A stretch of 64,000 nucleotides of DNA from the NCBI RefSeq assembly GCF_023277745.1, contig NZ_CP086322.1, positions 3,658,001-3,722,000 on the forward strand, read 5' to 3'. Source of the stretch: Streptomyces halobius. Lineage in GTDB: Bacteria > Actinomycetota > Actinomycetes > Streptomycetales > Streptomycetaceae. The position numbers and the translations under genes were made by a program. The notes beneath the pieces are model-generated. The model saw nothing but the letters and a program-made list of their open reading frames with translations. It made no database searches and was not told the origin of the DNA. Below, piece by piece: positions 43,087-52,403 of this stretch (positions are counted from its first letter, which is position 1; each line of letters starts with the position of its first letter).

Positions 43087-45798
43087 TCAGAACATGCTCA
43101 GCAGTGCTTCCGTCGGGTCCGCCGGGTCCGACTCGTCGTCCGGCAAGGCGAGTTCAAACCAGACGGTCTTGCCGCGCGGGGTGCGGCGGCTGCCCCAGCC
43201 CGCGCTGAGCAGGCCGACCAGCTGCAGGCCCCGGCCGCCCTCGTCGGTGTCCCGGGCGCGGCGGCGGCGCGGCTGGGCGAGGTCGGCGTCCCAGACCTCG
43301 CAGACCAGGGTGCGGTCCAGTAGCAGCCGCAGCCGGATGTCGCCGTGGCCGTGCCGTAGCGCATTGGTGACCAGCTCGCTGACCAGCAGTTCCGTGGTGT
43401 CGACCAGCGCCTCCAGGCCCCAGTCCGTGAGCTGCTCGCGGGCCAGCTCGCGGGCCTGGGAGACCGAGCGGGGCTCGGACACCAGGTTCCAGTCGCCCAC
43501 CGCGTCCTTGGGCAGCCCGTGCACCCGGGCCATCAGCAGTGCGATGTCGTCCTCGCCGTGCGAGGTGTCCAGGGCGCTGAGGACATGGTCGCAGGCGTCC
43601 TCCAGCGGGCGATCGGCGTCCGAGAGCGCCAGCCGGAACGCCTGCAGCCCCTCGTCCAGCGGATGGTCGCGGGACTCCACCAGGCCGTCGGTGTAGAGGG
43701 CGAGCAGCGCGCCGTCCGGCAGGTCGACCTCGATCTCCTCGAAGGGTTCGCCGCCGACGCCCAGCGGCATGCCCGGCGGTACGTCGAGCAGCAGGGCGTC
43801 CTCGCCCTCCTCGACCAGCACCGGCGGCAGATGCCCGGCGTTGGCGAACGTACAGCGCCGGGTGACCGGGTCGTAGACGGCGTAGACGCAGGTGGCGAGG
43901 TAGACCTCGGAGAGGTCGGCGGTGGCGGCCGGGCGGTCCGCGCCGGCGGTGGCGGCGGTGGCGGCGGTGGCGCCGGTGGCGCCGGTGGCGCCGGTGGCGC
44001 CGGGGCGGCTGCGCGGGCCGGGGGCCGGCCGGCCGCCGCCGGTGCCGCCGAGCCCGCGTGCGATCTCGTCCAGCGCCGAGAGCACCTCGGCGGGCTCCAG
44101 GTCCAGGAGGGCCAACGTCCTGACGGCGGTGCGGAGTTCGCCCATCGCGACGGCGGCTCGCAGGCCGCGGCCCATGACGTCGCCGACGACCAGTGCGGTG
44201 CGGTGGCCGGGGAGTTCGATGACGTCGAACCAGTCGCCGCCGACCTCGGTGGCGGTGGTGCCCGGCAGATAGCGGCAGGCGATGTCGAGTCCGGCCGCCT
44301 CCGGGTCGCCGGGCGGCAGCAGGCTGCGCTGCAGGATCAGGGCGCGTTCGTGTTCGCGGCGGTAGAGGCGGGCGTTGTCGATGCAGACCGCGGCGCGCGC
44401 GGCCAGCTCGACCGCCAGCGCCGTATCGCGTTCGCCGAAGGGCTCGCTGCCCTTCGTGCGCGAGAACTGCACCAGGCCGACGACGCTGTCGCGCGCGACC
44501 ATCGGGACGGCGAGGGTGGAGTGGACCACGGCGCCGAGCTCCGGTCCGTCGTCGCTCTCCCGGCCCGGGATGATCTGCGCCTGGGCGGTGCGGAGGGCGC
44601 CCGCGCAGGGGGAGTTGAAGGGGTAGCGGTGGACGGCGCCGACGGCGACCGGGCCCGGCCCGTCGTCGGGGACGCAGCAGGCGGCGGTGGCGAGCGGGGC
44701 GTCGGAGACGGCGCTGGCGAAGGCGACCCGGCGCAGCTCGGCGCTGCCGTCGGTCATGCCGGTCGGGGCTTCGTCACCGGACAGCAGCCCCTGGTAGAGG
44801 TCCACCGAGGCCAGGTCGCAGAACTGCGGGACGGCGACGTCCAGAAGGGTGCGGGCGGTGGTCTCCAGGTCGAGCGAATTGCCTATCCGGGCGCCGGCTT
44901 CGTTGAGCAGCGCGAGGTTGCGGCGGGCGTTGGCGGCCTCGCGTTCCGCCCGGCGCCGGCCGGTGACGTCCGAGGCGAGCGCGGCGACGCCGATGGGGCG
45001 GCCGCTGGCGCCGTGCAGCCGGTAGAGCGACACCGACCAGCGGCGGCGGTCGTCCTCCGCGCCGGGCAGCACCCCGACCACCTGCATCTCGGTGACCGGC
45101 TCCCCGGTCTCCAGCACCCGGCGCAGCGCCGCGGTCATCCGCTCGGCCTCGGGGCGCGGCAGGAAGTCGTGCGGGGTGCCGCCACGGTACTTGGCGGCCG
45201 GGCCGCCGAAGACGGTGGCGAACCGTTCGTTGACCCGCAGCAGCTTCAGGTCCGTGCCGAACAGGGTGAATCCCATGGGGGATTGACCGAAAACGGCCTG
45301 CGAGGCCGCCAGATCGGTTTCGATGCCGCGCAGCGCCCGGACGTCGACGACGAGACAGACCGCGCCGCGTTCGCCGTCCTCCGTCTCGGACGGCATCACA
45401 TAGATCTCGGCGAGCCCGTCGGCGGCGCCGCCCGCTTCCCTGCGGTAGGGCACCAGGCCGGTCCACTCCCGGCCGTCGAGGATCTCGGACACCTTGCGGC
45501 GTCCGGTCTCGCGGAGCTCACGGGGGACGAACGCCTCGATGGGGTCCTTGCCGATGGCGTAACGGGCGGGAATGCCGAGCATCTCCGTTGCCCGCTCGCT
45601 CCATTGGTCGATCCGGCCGTCGGGGCCGAGCGAGAAGGAGGCGACGCGGATGTAGTCGTAGATCGATCCGGGACGGCTGCTCTGCCAGACGGGGAGTCCG
45701 TGCGGCCCCTGCGCGGGCCCTCGGTCGCCGGGGCCGTCCGCACCGCCCTGCCCCTCGGACTGCGCGGGTCCCGCCCCGCCAGATGACAACTCGCTCAC
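43087..45798 (-). CDS. PAS-PAS-GAF-PP2C-HATPase stress-signalling protein (SpoIIE family)
   Basis: 903 residues, soluble. Order: disordered head (1-45), two PAS domains (about 50-155 and 165-285), GAF (about 300-465), SpoIIE-type PP2C phosphatase (about 485-745) and an RsbW-like ATPase domain (about 765-885). Visible motifs: VGGDWFDV and GDVMGRGL (PP2C metal ligands), LLALYTDGLVE, then ELVTNALRHGHG (N box) and DEGGRGLQLVG (G box). It should be able to phosphorylate and dephosphorylate anti-anti-sigma factors. The PP2C domain is split by a Gly/Ala/Thr insert of about 40 residues made of GAT repeats, encoded by a 9-base tandem repeat near 43940-44010. Confidence 0.9.
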   Translation of the reverse strand: MSELSSGGAGPAQSEGQGGADGPGDRGPAQGPHGLPVWQSSRPGSIYDYIRVASFSLGPDGRIDQWSERATEMLGIPARYAIGKDPIEAFVPRELRETGRRKVSEILDGREWTGLVPYRREAGGAADGLAEIYVMPSETEDGERGAVCLVVDVRALRGIETDLAASQAVFGQSPMGFTLFGTDLKLLRVNERFATVFGGPAAKYRGGTPHDFLPRPEAERMTAALRRVLETGEPVTEMQVVGVLPGAEDDRRRWSVSLYRLHGASGRPIGVAALASDVTGRRRAEREAANARRNLALLNEAGARIGNSLDLETTARTLLDVAVPQFCDLASVDLYQGLLSGDEAPTGMTDGSAELRRVAFASAVSDAPLATAACCVPDDGPGPVAVGAVHRYPFNSPCAGALRTAQAQIIPGRESDDGPELGAVVHSTLAVPMVARDSVVGLVQFSRTKGSEPFGERDTALAVELAARAAVCIDNARLYRREHERALILQRSLLPPGDPEAAGLDIACRYLPGTTATEVGGDWFDVIELPGHRTALVVGDVMGRGLRAAVAMGELRTAVRTLALLDLEPAEVLSALDEIARGLGGTGGGRPAPGPRSRPGATGATGATGATAATAATAGADRPAATADLSEVYLATCVYAVYDPVTRRCTFANAGHLPPVLVEEGEDALLLDVPPGMPLGVGGEPFEEIEVDLPDGALLALYTDGLVESRDHPLDEGLQAFRLALSDADRPLEDACDHVLSALDTSHGEDDIALLMARVHGLPKDAVGDWNLVSEPRSVSQARELAREQLTDWGLEALVDTTELLVSELVTNALRHGHGDIRLRLLLDRTLVCEVWDADLAQPRRRRARDTDEGGRGLQLVGLLSAGWGSRRTPRGKTVWFELALPDDESDPADPTEALLSMF

Positions 45799-45960
45799 GA
45801 GCCCCGTCCCCTCCAGCTCATCGTGCCCGGACCGGACCTGCCTGAGTATCCAGCACCTCGGCTATCCGGAACACGGTCTTCACGATCACAGCACAGTCTC
45901 GATCGCAGTCCATCCACAGAACGTCGATGAAATGGCAACGATCAGGCCTCCACCTGTCTC

Positions 45961-46410
45961 CTAACCACCCGCCGACAGCTCGAACCACACAGTCTTGCCA
46001 CACTTGCCCCGCTGGGTCCCCCAGCGCCGCGCACTGCACGCCACCAGCTGCAATCCGCGGCCCCCCTCGTCATCGGGGGCGGCGTCGCGCTCCCGCGGCG
46101 GATCGGGCAGCGGGTCGGACACCTCGATGAGCAGCCCGCCGGCGCCGAGCTGCACCATCCGGAGGCCGATGGGGCCGCTGGCGTACCGCAGGGAGTTGGT
46201 GACGAGTTCGCTGACGAGCAGCACCGCCATATCGGCGGTTCCGTCGAGTCCCCAGTCGGCCAGTGCCTCGCGCACCCGGGAGCGGGCGGTGCGTACCGCG
46301 CCGGGATCGGCCGGAAAGCTCCATTCGGCTATCGGTGAGCCGGTGATCCGGCCGCGCCGGCGGACCGACTCGGGGACCCCTGCCGCTGCGCTGTCGCTCA
46401 CGCCGATCAC
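45961..46410 (-). CDS. RsbW-like ATP-binding protein
   Basis: 149 residues, a single HATPase_c domain of the anti-sigma kinase group: N box ELVTNSLRYASGP, G1 region EVSDPLPDPP, G2 box DEGGRGLQLVA, ending GKTVWFELS. The start is set at GTG 46410; a GTG nine bases later is equally possible. Likely regulates a sigma factor or an anti-anti-sigma factor, perhaps with one of the phosphatases in this window. A perfect palindrome lies 60 bases upstream. Confidence 0.85.
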   Translation of the reverse strand: MIGVSDSAAAGVPESVRRRGRITGSPIAEWSFPADPGAVRTARSRVREALADWGLDGTADMAVLLVSELVTNSLRYASGPIGLRMVQLGAGGLLIEVSDPLPDPPRERDAAPDDEGGRGLQLVACSARRWGTQRGKCGKTVWFELSAGG

Positions 46411-46469
46411 ATCCCAGCCCGAGGGGTCCCCCTCGCATCACCGCTTCGAAAGGGGCTAATCAGGACATA

Positions 46470-46481
46470 CCCGATATCGGG
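46470..46481. promoter_or_regulatory. Palindrome CCCGATATCGGG upstream of the HATPase gene
   Basis: A perfect 12-base palindrome 60 bases from the HATPase start (46410, minus strand), followed by CCGAGTATCG, a similar half. A possible dimeric repressor site; no regulator is assigned. Confidence 0.35.
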
Positions 46482-46560
46482 CTCCGAGTATCGCCCTCAA
46501 GCGTGCACTGTGGCACAAATGGAGTATCGTCGCGCTCCGCGCGGTTCAGGGCGGCGCGGG

Positions 46561-46983
46561 TCAGGGCCGTGCGCCCTCCGCACCCGCCGACTCCGCCAGC
46601 CGGCGCATCACGAGGGCCACCGCCGGGCGGTCCTGGTCGAGCCAGTCGACCTCCTGCTCCTCCTCGGGCAGCAGCCAGCGCAGCTCGTCGTGATCCTGCA
46701 GCGGCCGCGGCGCGCCGGACAGCAGCCGCGCCGTCCACACACGCAGCACATAGCCGGGCCGCAGCTCCCACTCCCCAGGAACCGGCGTCAGGTCGCCCGC
46801 CTCGACGCCCAGCTCCTCGCGCAGCTCGCGCACCAGCGCCCGCTCGGGCGTCTCCCCGTCCTCCACCTTGCCGCCGGGCAGCTCCCAGCGGCCGGCCAGG
46901 GCCGGCGGCGCGCTGCGCCGCGCGGCCAGCAGCCGGCCCCGGTCGAGCACTGCTCCACCCACCACTACGCGCATGGTCGTCAT
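46561..46983 (-). CDS. NUDIX hydrolase, MutT type
   Basis: 140 residues. The complete NUDIX box GGKVEDGETPERALVRELRE followed by ELGV lies at about 38-61, with the preceding LAGRWELPGG. The head VVVGGAVLDRGRLLAARR is typical of (8-oxo-)dGTP pyrophosphatases, so mutation avoidance is likely. ATG 46974, three codons in, is an alternative start. A neighbour of the SPOR gene upstream on the same strand, 115 bases away. Confidence 0.9.
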   Translation of the reverse strand: MTTMRVVVGGAVLDRGRLLAARRSAPPALAGRWELPGGKVEDGETPERALVRELREELGVEAGDLTPVPGEWELRPGYVLRVWTARLLSGAPRPLQDHDELRWLLPEEEQEVDWLDQDRPAVALVMRRLAESAGAEGARP

Positions 46984-47098
46984 GCGCGGCAGCCTACGTC
47001 CCCCGCTCGTCTCCCGCTTCCCGCTCCGGGCCGCTCGGTCCGCTGCCCGGCGGCGCTACCCGCCGCCCGGCAGCGTTCACCTCGCCGCCCGAGAGCGC

Positions 47099-47278
47099 TC
47101 AACCCGCCGCCCGACCGGCCTTCTCGACCACGTAAAGCTGCTGGTGACTATGGGAATCCAGCCGGTCGGCCACCCGTTCCGCCTCCGCCCGGGTGGCATA
47201 ACGGCCGACGCGATAGCGGTTGCCGCCTTCGTCCTGGCGGATGACAAGCCAGGGCAGGACGGCTCCGTTGTCGGTCAT
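47099..47278 (-). CDS. Small SPOR-domain-like protein
   Basis: 59 residues from ATG 47278 with AAGGAGGGG ahead. The sequence VLPWLVIRQDEGGNRYRVGR, then YATRAEAERVADRLDSH and LYVVEK, has the beta-alpha-beta pattern of a single SPOR repeat, a fold that binds denuded peptidoglycan in larger division proteins. There is no signal peptide or membrane helix here, so the role is unclear. The longer frame (to 47422) has no support. Confidence 0.8.
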   Translation of the reverse strand: MTDNGAVLPWLVIRQDEGGNRYRVGRYATRAEAERVADRLDSHSHQQLYVVEKAGRAAG

Positions 47279-47412
47279 CGCACCCCTCCTTCCGCCGCGC
47301 GGCGCGCGGGCACGCGCCCTTCCTGTGCTGATGCCGAAATCGCAATCCGCATATGCCCGAGCGTACGCCCGACCTTCACTCACCGGATATGGATTTACAC
47401 AAAGAGGTACCG

Positions 47413-47466
47413 AACCGGCCACTCGCGAAGCCCGAAATACCGGGAGTGGTCCGCGAGTGGCCGGTT
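47413..47466. terminator. Perfect 15-bp hairpin downstream of the APC permease gene
   Basis: AACCGGCCACTCGCG (47413-47427) pairs exactly with 47452-47466 around a 24-base loop that contains an inner CCCG/CGGG pair. It lies 25 bases after the permease stop (47491, minus strand). TTTTGAG follows on the plus strand, so it could also stop plus-strand transcripts. Confidence 0.75.
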
Positions 47467-47490
47467 TTGAGCGGATTCCGATCCGCGGGG

Positions 47491-49197
47491 TCAGGTGCCG
47501 ACGGTCGCCTTGTCACCGCCCGGGCGGCTCTCCGCCGCCGGCTCCTCCGCCCCGGCGGCCTCAGCGGCCTCGATCTCCGCCTCGACCCTGACCAGCGACG
47601 GGTTACGCCAGGAGCTGCGCACGCCCCAGTAGTAGAAGGTCAGGGCGATCACCGCGACCAGGAGGAGGTCCCAGCCCTCGGGCACATAGCCCTTGCCGCC
47701 GAACTCCGTGCCGCCCATGTACGAAACCGCGGCCATGACCAGCAGATACGCCACCATCCAGGCACCCGCCCGGAGATGCGGGGCCAGCTCGCGCCACGGC
47801 TTGTGGCCCCGGCTGAGCGGCTTGCCGATCTCGTACCAGGCCCAGACCGGCAGCCCGATGGCCATGATCAAGATGACCTTGCCGGTCAGCGGCCACCTGC
47901 CCCAGTACAGGACCAGCGAGCCGAAGATCATCGCGATCGGCGCGATGACCGGCATGGCGCGCAGCCGTACCGGCCGCTTCATGTGCGGCGACAGCCGCCG
48001 CAGGCCCATCACGGCGACCGGCCCGGTGACATACGAGATGACCGTCGCGACCGAGACGACCTCGGCCAGCGACCCCCAGCCGCGGAAGACCGCCAGGAAC
48101 ATGAAGGCGACGACGAGGTTGAGCACCAGGGCCGGGCGCGGAATGCCGGTCTTGGGGTCCACCTTGCCGAAGACGCCCGGCAGATGGCCGTTCTCCTGGA
48201 CACCCTGGATCATGCGAGAGGTGGTGGCGGCGTAGATCATGCCCGTACCGGACGGCGAGACGAACGCGTCCGCGTACAGCAGCAGCGCCAGCCAGTTCAG
48301 CCCCCAGGCCAGGCCGAGCTCGGCGAGCGGCGAGTGGTAGGCGAGCCCGCCCCAGCCGTTGGCGCCCAGATCCGCCGCGGGGACCGCGAACAGGAAGGCG
48401 ACCTGCAGCGCGAGGTAGATGACCAGCGCGATGACGATCGAGAGGGCCACGGCCTTGGGCAGCGAGCGGCCCGGGTTGCGGGCCTCGCCGGCGAGGTTGA
48501 GCGGCGACTGGAAGCCGTTGTACGCCCAGACGATGCCGGAGAGCGCCACACAGCTGAAGACCGCGCTCCAGCCGTTGGGCGCGAAGCCGCCGGCCCGTTC
48601 GATGTTGCCGGTGTCGAAGTGCGCGAGGATCAGGGCACCCGCCGTGAGGATCGGCACCACGACCTTGAACACGGTGATCGCGGTGTTGGTCTTCGCGAAC
48701 AGCGACACCGCGAACCAGTTCATGAAGAAGTAGAAGACCAGCAGCACACTGGCCACCGCGACGCCGGAGCCGGTCAGCTCCTTGCCGTCGAAGAGCGCCT
48801 TGGCCCACCCGAAGTCCCAGGAACTCATGTACTGGACCGAGGCGGTGGCCTCACCGGGGATCACGGAGACGATGGCGATCCAGTTGGCCCACGCCGCCAG
48901 GTAGCCGGCGAGCGAGCCGTGCGAGTACTGGCCGTAGCGGACCATGCCGCCGGCCTTCGGGAACATCGAACCGAGCTCGGTGTAGGTGAGCGCGATGGTG
49001 AGCGCGACCAGCGCGCCGATGACCCAGGCGAGGATCGCGGCCGGCCCGGCGATGGCGGCGGCCCGCTCGGCCCCGAAGAGCCAGCCGGACCCGATGATCG
49101 ACCCGAGACCCGTGGCGGTCAGGGCGATGGTCCCGAGGGACCGCCGGTAATTCGAATGCGAACCCTGCTCCGCACCCTGGGTTTTCGTCGTGCTCAC
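47491..49197 (-). CDS. APC-superfamily amino acid permease
   Basis: 568 residues, 12 predicted membrane helices. GTG 49197 with AGGAGA ahead. Family motifs near helix 1: GLGSIIGSGWLFGAERAA, a helix-breaking glycine pair; near helix 8: PSGTGMIYAATTSRMIQGVQ. The acidic/Ala tail (EAEIEAAEAAGAEEPAAESR) is cytoplasmic. The transported amino acid cannot be read. It follows a low-GC leader with an inverted repeat and precedes a strong terminator, so it is a stand-alone transcript. Confidence 0.9.
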   Translation of the reverse strand: MSTTKTQGAEQGSHSNYRRSLGTIALTATGLGSIIGSGWLFGAERAAAIAGPAAILAWVIGALVALTIALTYTELGSMFPKAGGMVRYGQYSHGSLAGYLAAWANWIAIVSVIPGEATASVQYMSSWDFGWAKALFDGKELTGSGVAVASVLLVFYFFMNWFAVSLFAKTNTAITVFKVVVPILTAGALILAHFDTGNIERAGGFAPNGWSAVFSCVALSGIVWAYNGFQSPLNLAGEARNPGRSLPKAVALSIVIALVIYLALQVAFLFAVPAADLGANGWGGLAYHSPLAELGLAWGLNWLALLLYADAFVSPSGTGMIYAATTSRMIQGVQENGHLPGVFGKVDPKTGIPRPALVLNLVVAFMFLAVFRGWGSLAEVVSVATVISYVTGPVAVMGLRRLSPHMKRPVRLRAMPVIAPIAMIFGSLVLYWGRWPLTGKVILIMAIGLPVWAWYEIGKPLSRGHKPWRELAPHLRAGAWMVAYLLVMAAVSYMGGTEFGGKGYVPEGWDLLLVAVIALTFYYWGVRSSWRNPSLVRVEAEIEAAEAAGAEEPAAESRPGGDKATVGT

Positions 49198-49474
49198 GTG
49201 CTGGTCTCCTGGTCTTCCCCCGTGCCGTGCACAAACTTCGCCATCCTAAGAGCGAATTCGAAGATCGCTTTCCCACCGGTGGCCAAAACTCCCGCCCAGC
49301 TGAGGGTCTGTGAGGTTTCCAACACCAAGATCCACCGGTCATTTGCTAAGAAAAGGGAGCAAATAAGACAGGGGAATGGGGGACGCAACGGGAGATAAGG
49401 GAGCCGTACGGAGTGCGTACGGCCCCGTACGCGGCGGTGCGTCTGGCGTGATGGGGAGTTACCGGGGAGTTGAG
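49198..49474 (-). promoter_or_regulatory. Low-GC leader of the APC permease gene
   Basis: About 275 bases with no gene. The stretch 49250-49375 is AT-richer than surrounding DNA and holds ATTTGCT (49341-49347) and AGCAAAT (49358-49364), a perfect 7-base inverted repeat spaced by 10 bases. The promoter, and perhaps an operator or leader RNA, should lie here. No known riboswitch was recognised. Confidence 0.45.
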
Positions 49475-49501
49475 GGCCTCCGGCCGATGGGCCCGGAGGC
49501 C
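49475..49501 (-). terminator. Hairpin after the GntR-family gene
   Basis: GGCCTCCGG (49475-49483) pairs with CCGGAGGCC (49493-49501) across a 9-base loop, beginning 4 bases after the regulator stop. Confidence 0.6.
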
Positions 49502-49505
49502 GCCG

Positions 49506-50261
49506 CTACTTCACCGGCAGGTGGTACGACAGCCGGTGGCGGTCGGCGAGCGTGACGACATCGGCGGTCTCGACGGGCTGTCCGCCCGCGAAATACGTCC
49601 GGGAGATGACCAGGACCGCATGCCCCGGCACCCCGCCCAGCTTCATGGCCTCCTCGGCCAGGCCGGGGCGCGCCCCGACCTCCTCCACGACGTTGTCCAC
49701 CACGACGTCGATGGCCGCCATCCGCTCGACCACTCCGCGCCCGGCCAGCGGCCCCTCCTCCGGCAGCATCACCGGCGTCCGGCCGGTCACCGCCAGCGGC
49801 TCCCAGGACGTGGAGAGCATCGACGGCTCCCCCTCGGCCCGGAAGAGATAGCAGGTCCGCATCACCCGGGCCCCCGGCGGGATCCGCAACCGGGCCGCGA
49901 TCACCGAACTGGCCGTCTCCTGCCCGCTGCTGGACTCCCAGGTGCCCTTCACCCGCTCGTCCGCCTGCTCCTGCCGGAACGGGGTGGAGGCGACGACGGC
50001 CGAGCGGTAGCCGGCGCGGGCGATACGGCGCGGGGCCGGCTGCGCGCGTACGTAGGTGCCGGATCCCGAGCGGCCCTCGACCAGCCCCTCGGCCATCAGG
50101 ACCTTGCGGGCCTCCAGCGCGACGGTGTCCGAGACGCCGTACTGCTCGCGGATGCGGGCCTGGGAGGGAAGGCGGGTGTGCGGCTGGAGCACCCCGTCGA
50201 CGATCTTCTGGCGCAGGTCGCCGGCGACGCGGAGGTACGCGGGCTGCTCACCGAAAGGCAC
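49506..50261 (-). CDS. GntR/HutC-family transcriptional regulator
   Basis: 251 residues from GTG 50261 (GGGAGGGGCAC ahead). N-terminal winged helix: [29 protein letters not shown] (key parts), then [18 protein letters not shown]. The C-terminal part is a UTRA effector domain ([40 protein letters not shown]). Such regulators bind sugars or amino-acid derivatives. It is the gene immediately upstream of the APC permease region on the same strand and diverges from the PIG-L gene; either could be a target. Confidence 0.88.
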   Translation of the reverse strand: MPFGEQPAYLRVAGDLRQKIVDGVLQPHTRLPSQARIREQYGVSDTVALEARKVLMAEGLVEGRSGSGTYVRAQPAPRRIARAGYRSAVVASTPFRQEQADERVKGTWESSSGQETASSVIAARLRIPPGARVMRTCYLFRAEGEPSMLSTSWEPLAVTGRTPVMLPEEGPLAGRGVVERMAAIDVVVDNVVEEVGARPGLAEEAMKLGGVPGHAVLVISRTYFAGGQPVETADVVTLADRHRLSYHLPVK

Positions 50262-50541
50262 GTGCCCCTCCCAACAGCTTGACAGTCAGCAACAGCGTGA
50301 CAACCGCGCGTTGCCGCCCGCAACCTTCGGCCAGCGATTCACCCGACGTTACGAATCCCAGCTCAACCGATATACAGATCACGGCGGAAGCGGGCGAAAA
50401 CGGCCCCGCACACCCGGGGGACCGCGTTCCGGCCCGCCGCGTGTGCCCCCCTGCGCTCCTCGCACGCCCTTATGCGCCCCTCGTGATCCCCACTTTCCCG
50501 AACACCGGGTGCACGGCAGGGGGACATGCCAAGATCGCCAT
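50262..50541. promoter_or_regulatory. Divergent region between GntR and PIG-L genes
   Basis: About 280 bases without a gene. It should hold both promoters. A slightly lower-GC part lies at 50330-50400. No operator could be assigned. Confidence 0.35.
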
Positions 50542-51315
50542 ATGCCCGAAGCATCCAGTACACCGGCGGCCGAGACCCCGCTCTCCCCCATGCCCGAGGA
50601 CTGGCAGCGCGCGCTCGCCGTTGTCGCCCACCCCGACGACCTCGAATACGGCGCCGCGGCGGCGATCGCCGAATGGACCGCCGCGGGGCGGGAGATCACC
50701 TATCTCCTGGTCACCCGCGGCGAGGCCGGCATCGACGGGCTCGCCCCCGCCGAGTGCGCCGCGATCCGCGAGGCCGAGCAGATGGCCGGCGCGGCTCTGG
50801 TCGGCGTGCACACCGTCGAGTTCCTCGATCACCGCGACGGTGTCATCGAGGCCGGTCCGGCGCTGCGCCGCGATCTCTCCGCGGCGATCCGCCGGCACCG
50901 GCCCGAGCTGCTGATCACCCTCAACCACCACGACACCTGGGACTGGAACGGCGTCCACTGGAACAGCCCCGACCACCGGGCGGTCGGCCGCGCAGTCCTG
51001 GACGCGGCGGGCGACGCGGGCAACCGCTGGATCTTCCCCGAGCTCACCGAGGAGCGGGGCCTGGAGCCCTGGGGCGGCGTCCGCTGGGTGGCCGTGGCCG
51101 GCTCGCCCCACCCCACGCACGCCAGGGAGGTCGGCCCGGGAATCGAACGCGCCGTCGCCTCACTCGCCGCGCACGAGGCGTACATCAAGGGCCTGGGCGC
51201 CGACGGACAGGACCCGCTCACCTACGCCCGCAACTTCATCGAGCCCATGCTGCACGCCGGCGGCGAACGCTATCGGGGGCGGCCGGCCGCGGTGTTCCAG
51301 CTGTTTCCGCGGTAG
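50542..51315 (+). CDS. PIG-L/LmbE-family deacetylase
   Basis: 257 residues from ATG 50542; the long upstream frame is a shadow. Zinc motif [11 protein letters not shown] at about 26-36 and the later [21 protein letters not shown] with the HxxH-type ligands. It is distinct from MshB (different length, no MshB-specific loops) and resembles the BshB/Mca-like and GlcNAc-deacetylase group. The substrate is probably an N-acetylated sugar; a mycothiol-conjugate role is possible but unsupported. Confidence 0.88.
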   Translation: MPEASSTPAAETPLSPMPEDWQRALAVVAHPDDLEYGAAAAIAEWTAAGREITYLLVTRGEAGIDGLAPAECAAIREAEQMAGAALVGVHTVEFLDHRDGVIEAGPALRRDLSAAIRRHRPELLITLNHHDTWDWNGVHWNSPDHRAVGRAVLDAAGDAGNRWIFPELTEERGLEPWGGVRWVAVAGSPHPTHAREVGPGIERAVASLAAHEAYIKGLGADGQDPLTYARNFIEPMLHAGGERYRGRPAAVFQLFPR

Positions 51316-51407
51316 GGGTGCGGGGCCCGGCGACGATCCGCCGGGCGCGCCCGGGCAGTGTCCTGCCGCGCGCCTCGGGGCAAGCGCCCTGCCGCATGCC
51401 TCGGGAA

Positions 51408-51438
51408 CCCCTACGGGATCCGTTCGATTCCGTAGGGG
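51408..51438. terminator. Hairpin at the convergent PIG-L and hydrolase ends
   Basis: CCCCTACGG (51408-51416) pairs with CCGTAGGGG (51430-51438). It overlaps the last codons of the hydrolase gene (stop at 51411) and would serve the plus-strand gene and perhaps both. Confidence 0.5.
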
Positions 51439-52403
51439 ACGGCCCTCCCCCCTCCGTCGGGGACGGCCCTCGCCACGAACCCGCCCACCAGCCCCGCGAT
51501 CTCCGCCGGCCGTTCCAGCACCATCGCATGGGTTCCGTCCACCCCGGCGACGGTCACATGCGGCTGTGTCCGGGCCAGTTCACCGAGATCCCGGCGGAGC
51601 CCCTCCGCGTACGCCGCCATCAGTTCGTCGAACCACCCCGGCATCCCGGGGACCGGCGGATTGGGGCGCAGCGCCCGCGCTATCAGCAGGGGGCGGGAGA
51701 TACGGCGGTAGAGCGCGAAGAGGTCGAGGTCCGCCATGGCCTCCTGCACCTCCTGGGCGTGCTGCCGCTGGGGCCGGAGGAAGAGCTGTCCGTCCGCCGT
51801 CTCCCCCAGTGACCGTCGCACCCCGGCCTCCATCAGCTCCTTCGGGACGCCCAACTGCTGTGCCATGGCCACCTGGTAGGCCAGCACGCCGTCCAACGCC
51901 TCGGGGACGAAGGGGCGGCCGCCCGCCCGGCGCGCGCACTCCCGGGCTTCCGCGAGACGTCGCCCGACGTGGGTACGGTCCAGGCCCAGGTACTGTTCGG
52001 GCCGTCCCATCCCGTGGCCGTCCAGATTCACCGCCGCGGGCGTGCGTCCGTTGTGCTCCAGGCACAGCGCGGCGATCATCCCGCCGAGCGAGTGCCCGGC
52101 CACGACGGCGTCCGGAGCTCCCAGACGTTCCAGTACCGCGGTGACGTCTCCGAGTACGGTGTCGAAGGTCCATGGCCCGTCACCGGATCGTCCGTGCCCG
52201 CGCAGGTCCATCGCGAACACCCGGTGCCGCTCGGTCAGGAGGGGGGCGACCTGGTCCCAGTCCAGCAGGGTCCGCCCCGCGCCGTGCAGGAGCAGCACCG
52301 CGGGGCCGTCGCCGCCGTAGTCCCGTACGGCCAGCTCCACTCCGTCGCCCGCCGCGCACACCAGGTCCATGCCCACGTCCTCTGTCGTGCCGTCATGTGT
52401 CAT
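51411..52403 (-). CDS. Alpha/beta hydrolase
   Basis: 330 residues. Oxyanion region LLLHGAGRTLLDWDQV, nucleophile Ser in VVAGHSLGGMIAALCLEH, catalytic His in DGTHAMVLERPAEI. The cap region (QYLGLDRTHVGRRLAEAREC) differs from well-known dehalogenases and lipases, so the substrate is unknown. The last 15 residues (GGGRAVPYGIERIP) come from a short duplicated stretch near 51435-51475. Divergent from the sbnA cluster with a 472-base low-GC gap. Confidence 0.85.
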   Translation of the reverse strand: MTHDGTTEDVGMDLVCAAGDGVELAVRDYGGDGPAVLLLHGAGRTLLDWDQVAPLLTERHRVFAMDLRGHGRSGDGPWTFDTVLGDVTAVLERLGAPDAVVAGHSLGGMIAALCLEHNGRTPAAVNLDGHGMGRPEQYLGLDRTHVGRRLAEARECARRAGGRPFVPEALDGVLAYQVAMAQQLGVPKELMEAGVRRSLGETADGQLFLRPQRQHAQEVQEAMADLDLFALYRRISRPLLIARALRPNPPVPGMPGWFDELMAAYAEGLRRDLGELARTQPHVTVAGVDGTHAMVLERPAEIAGLVGGFVARAVPDGGGRAVPYGIERIP

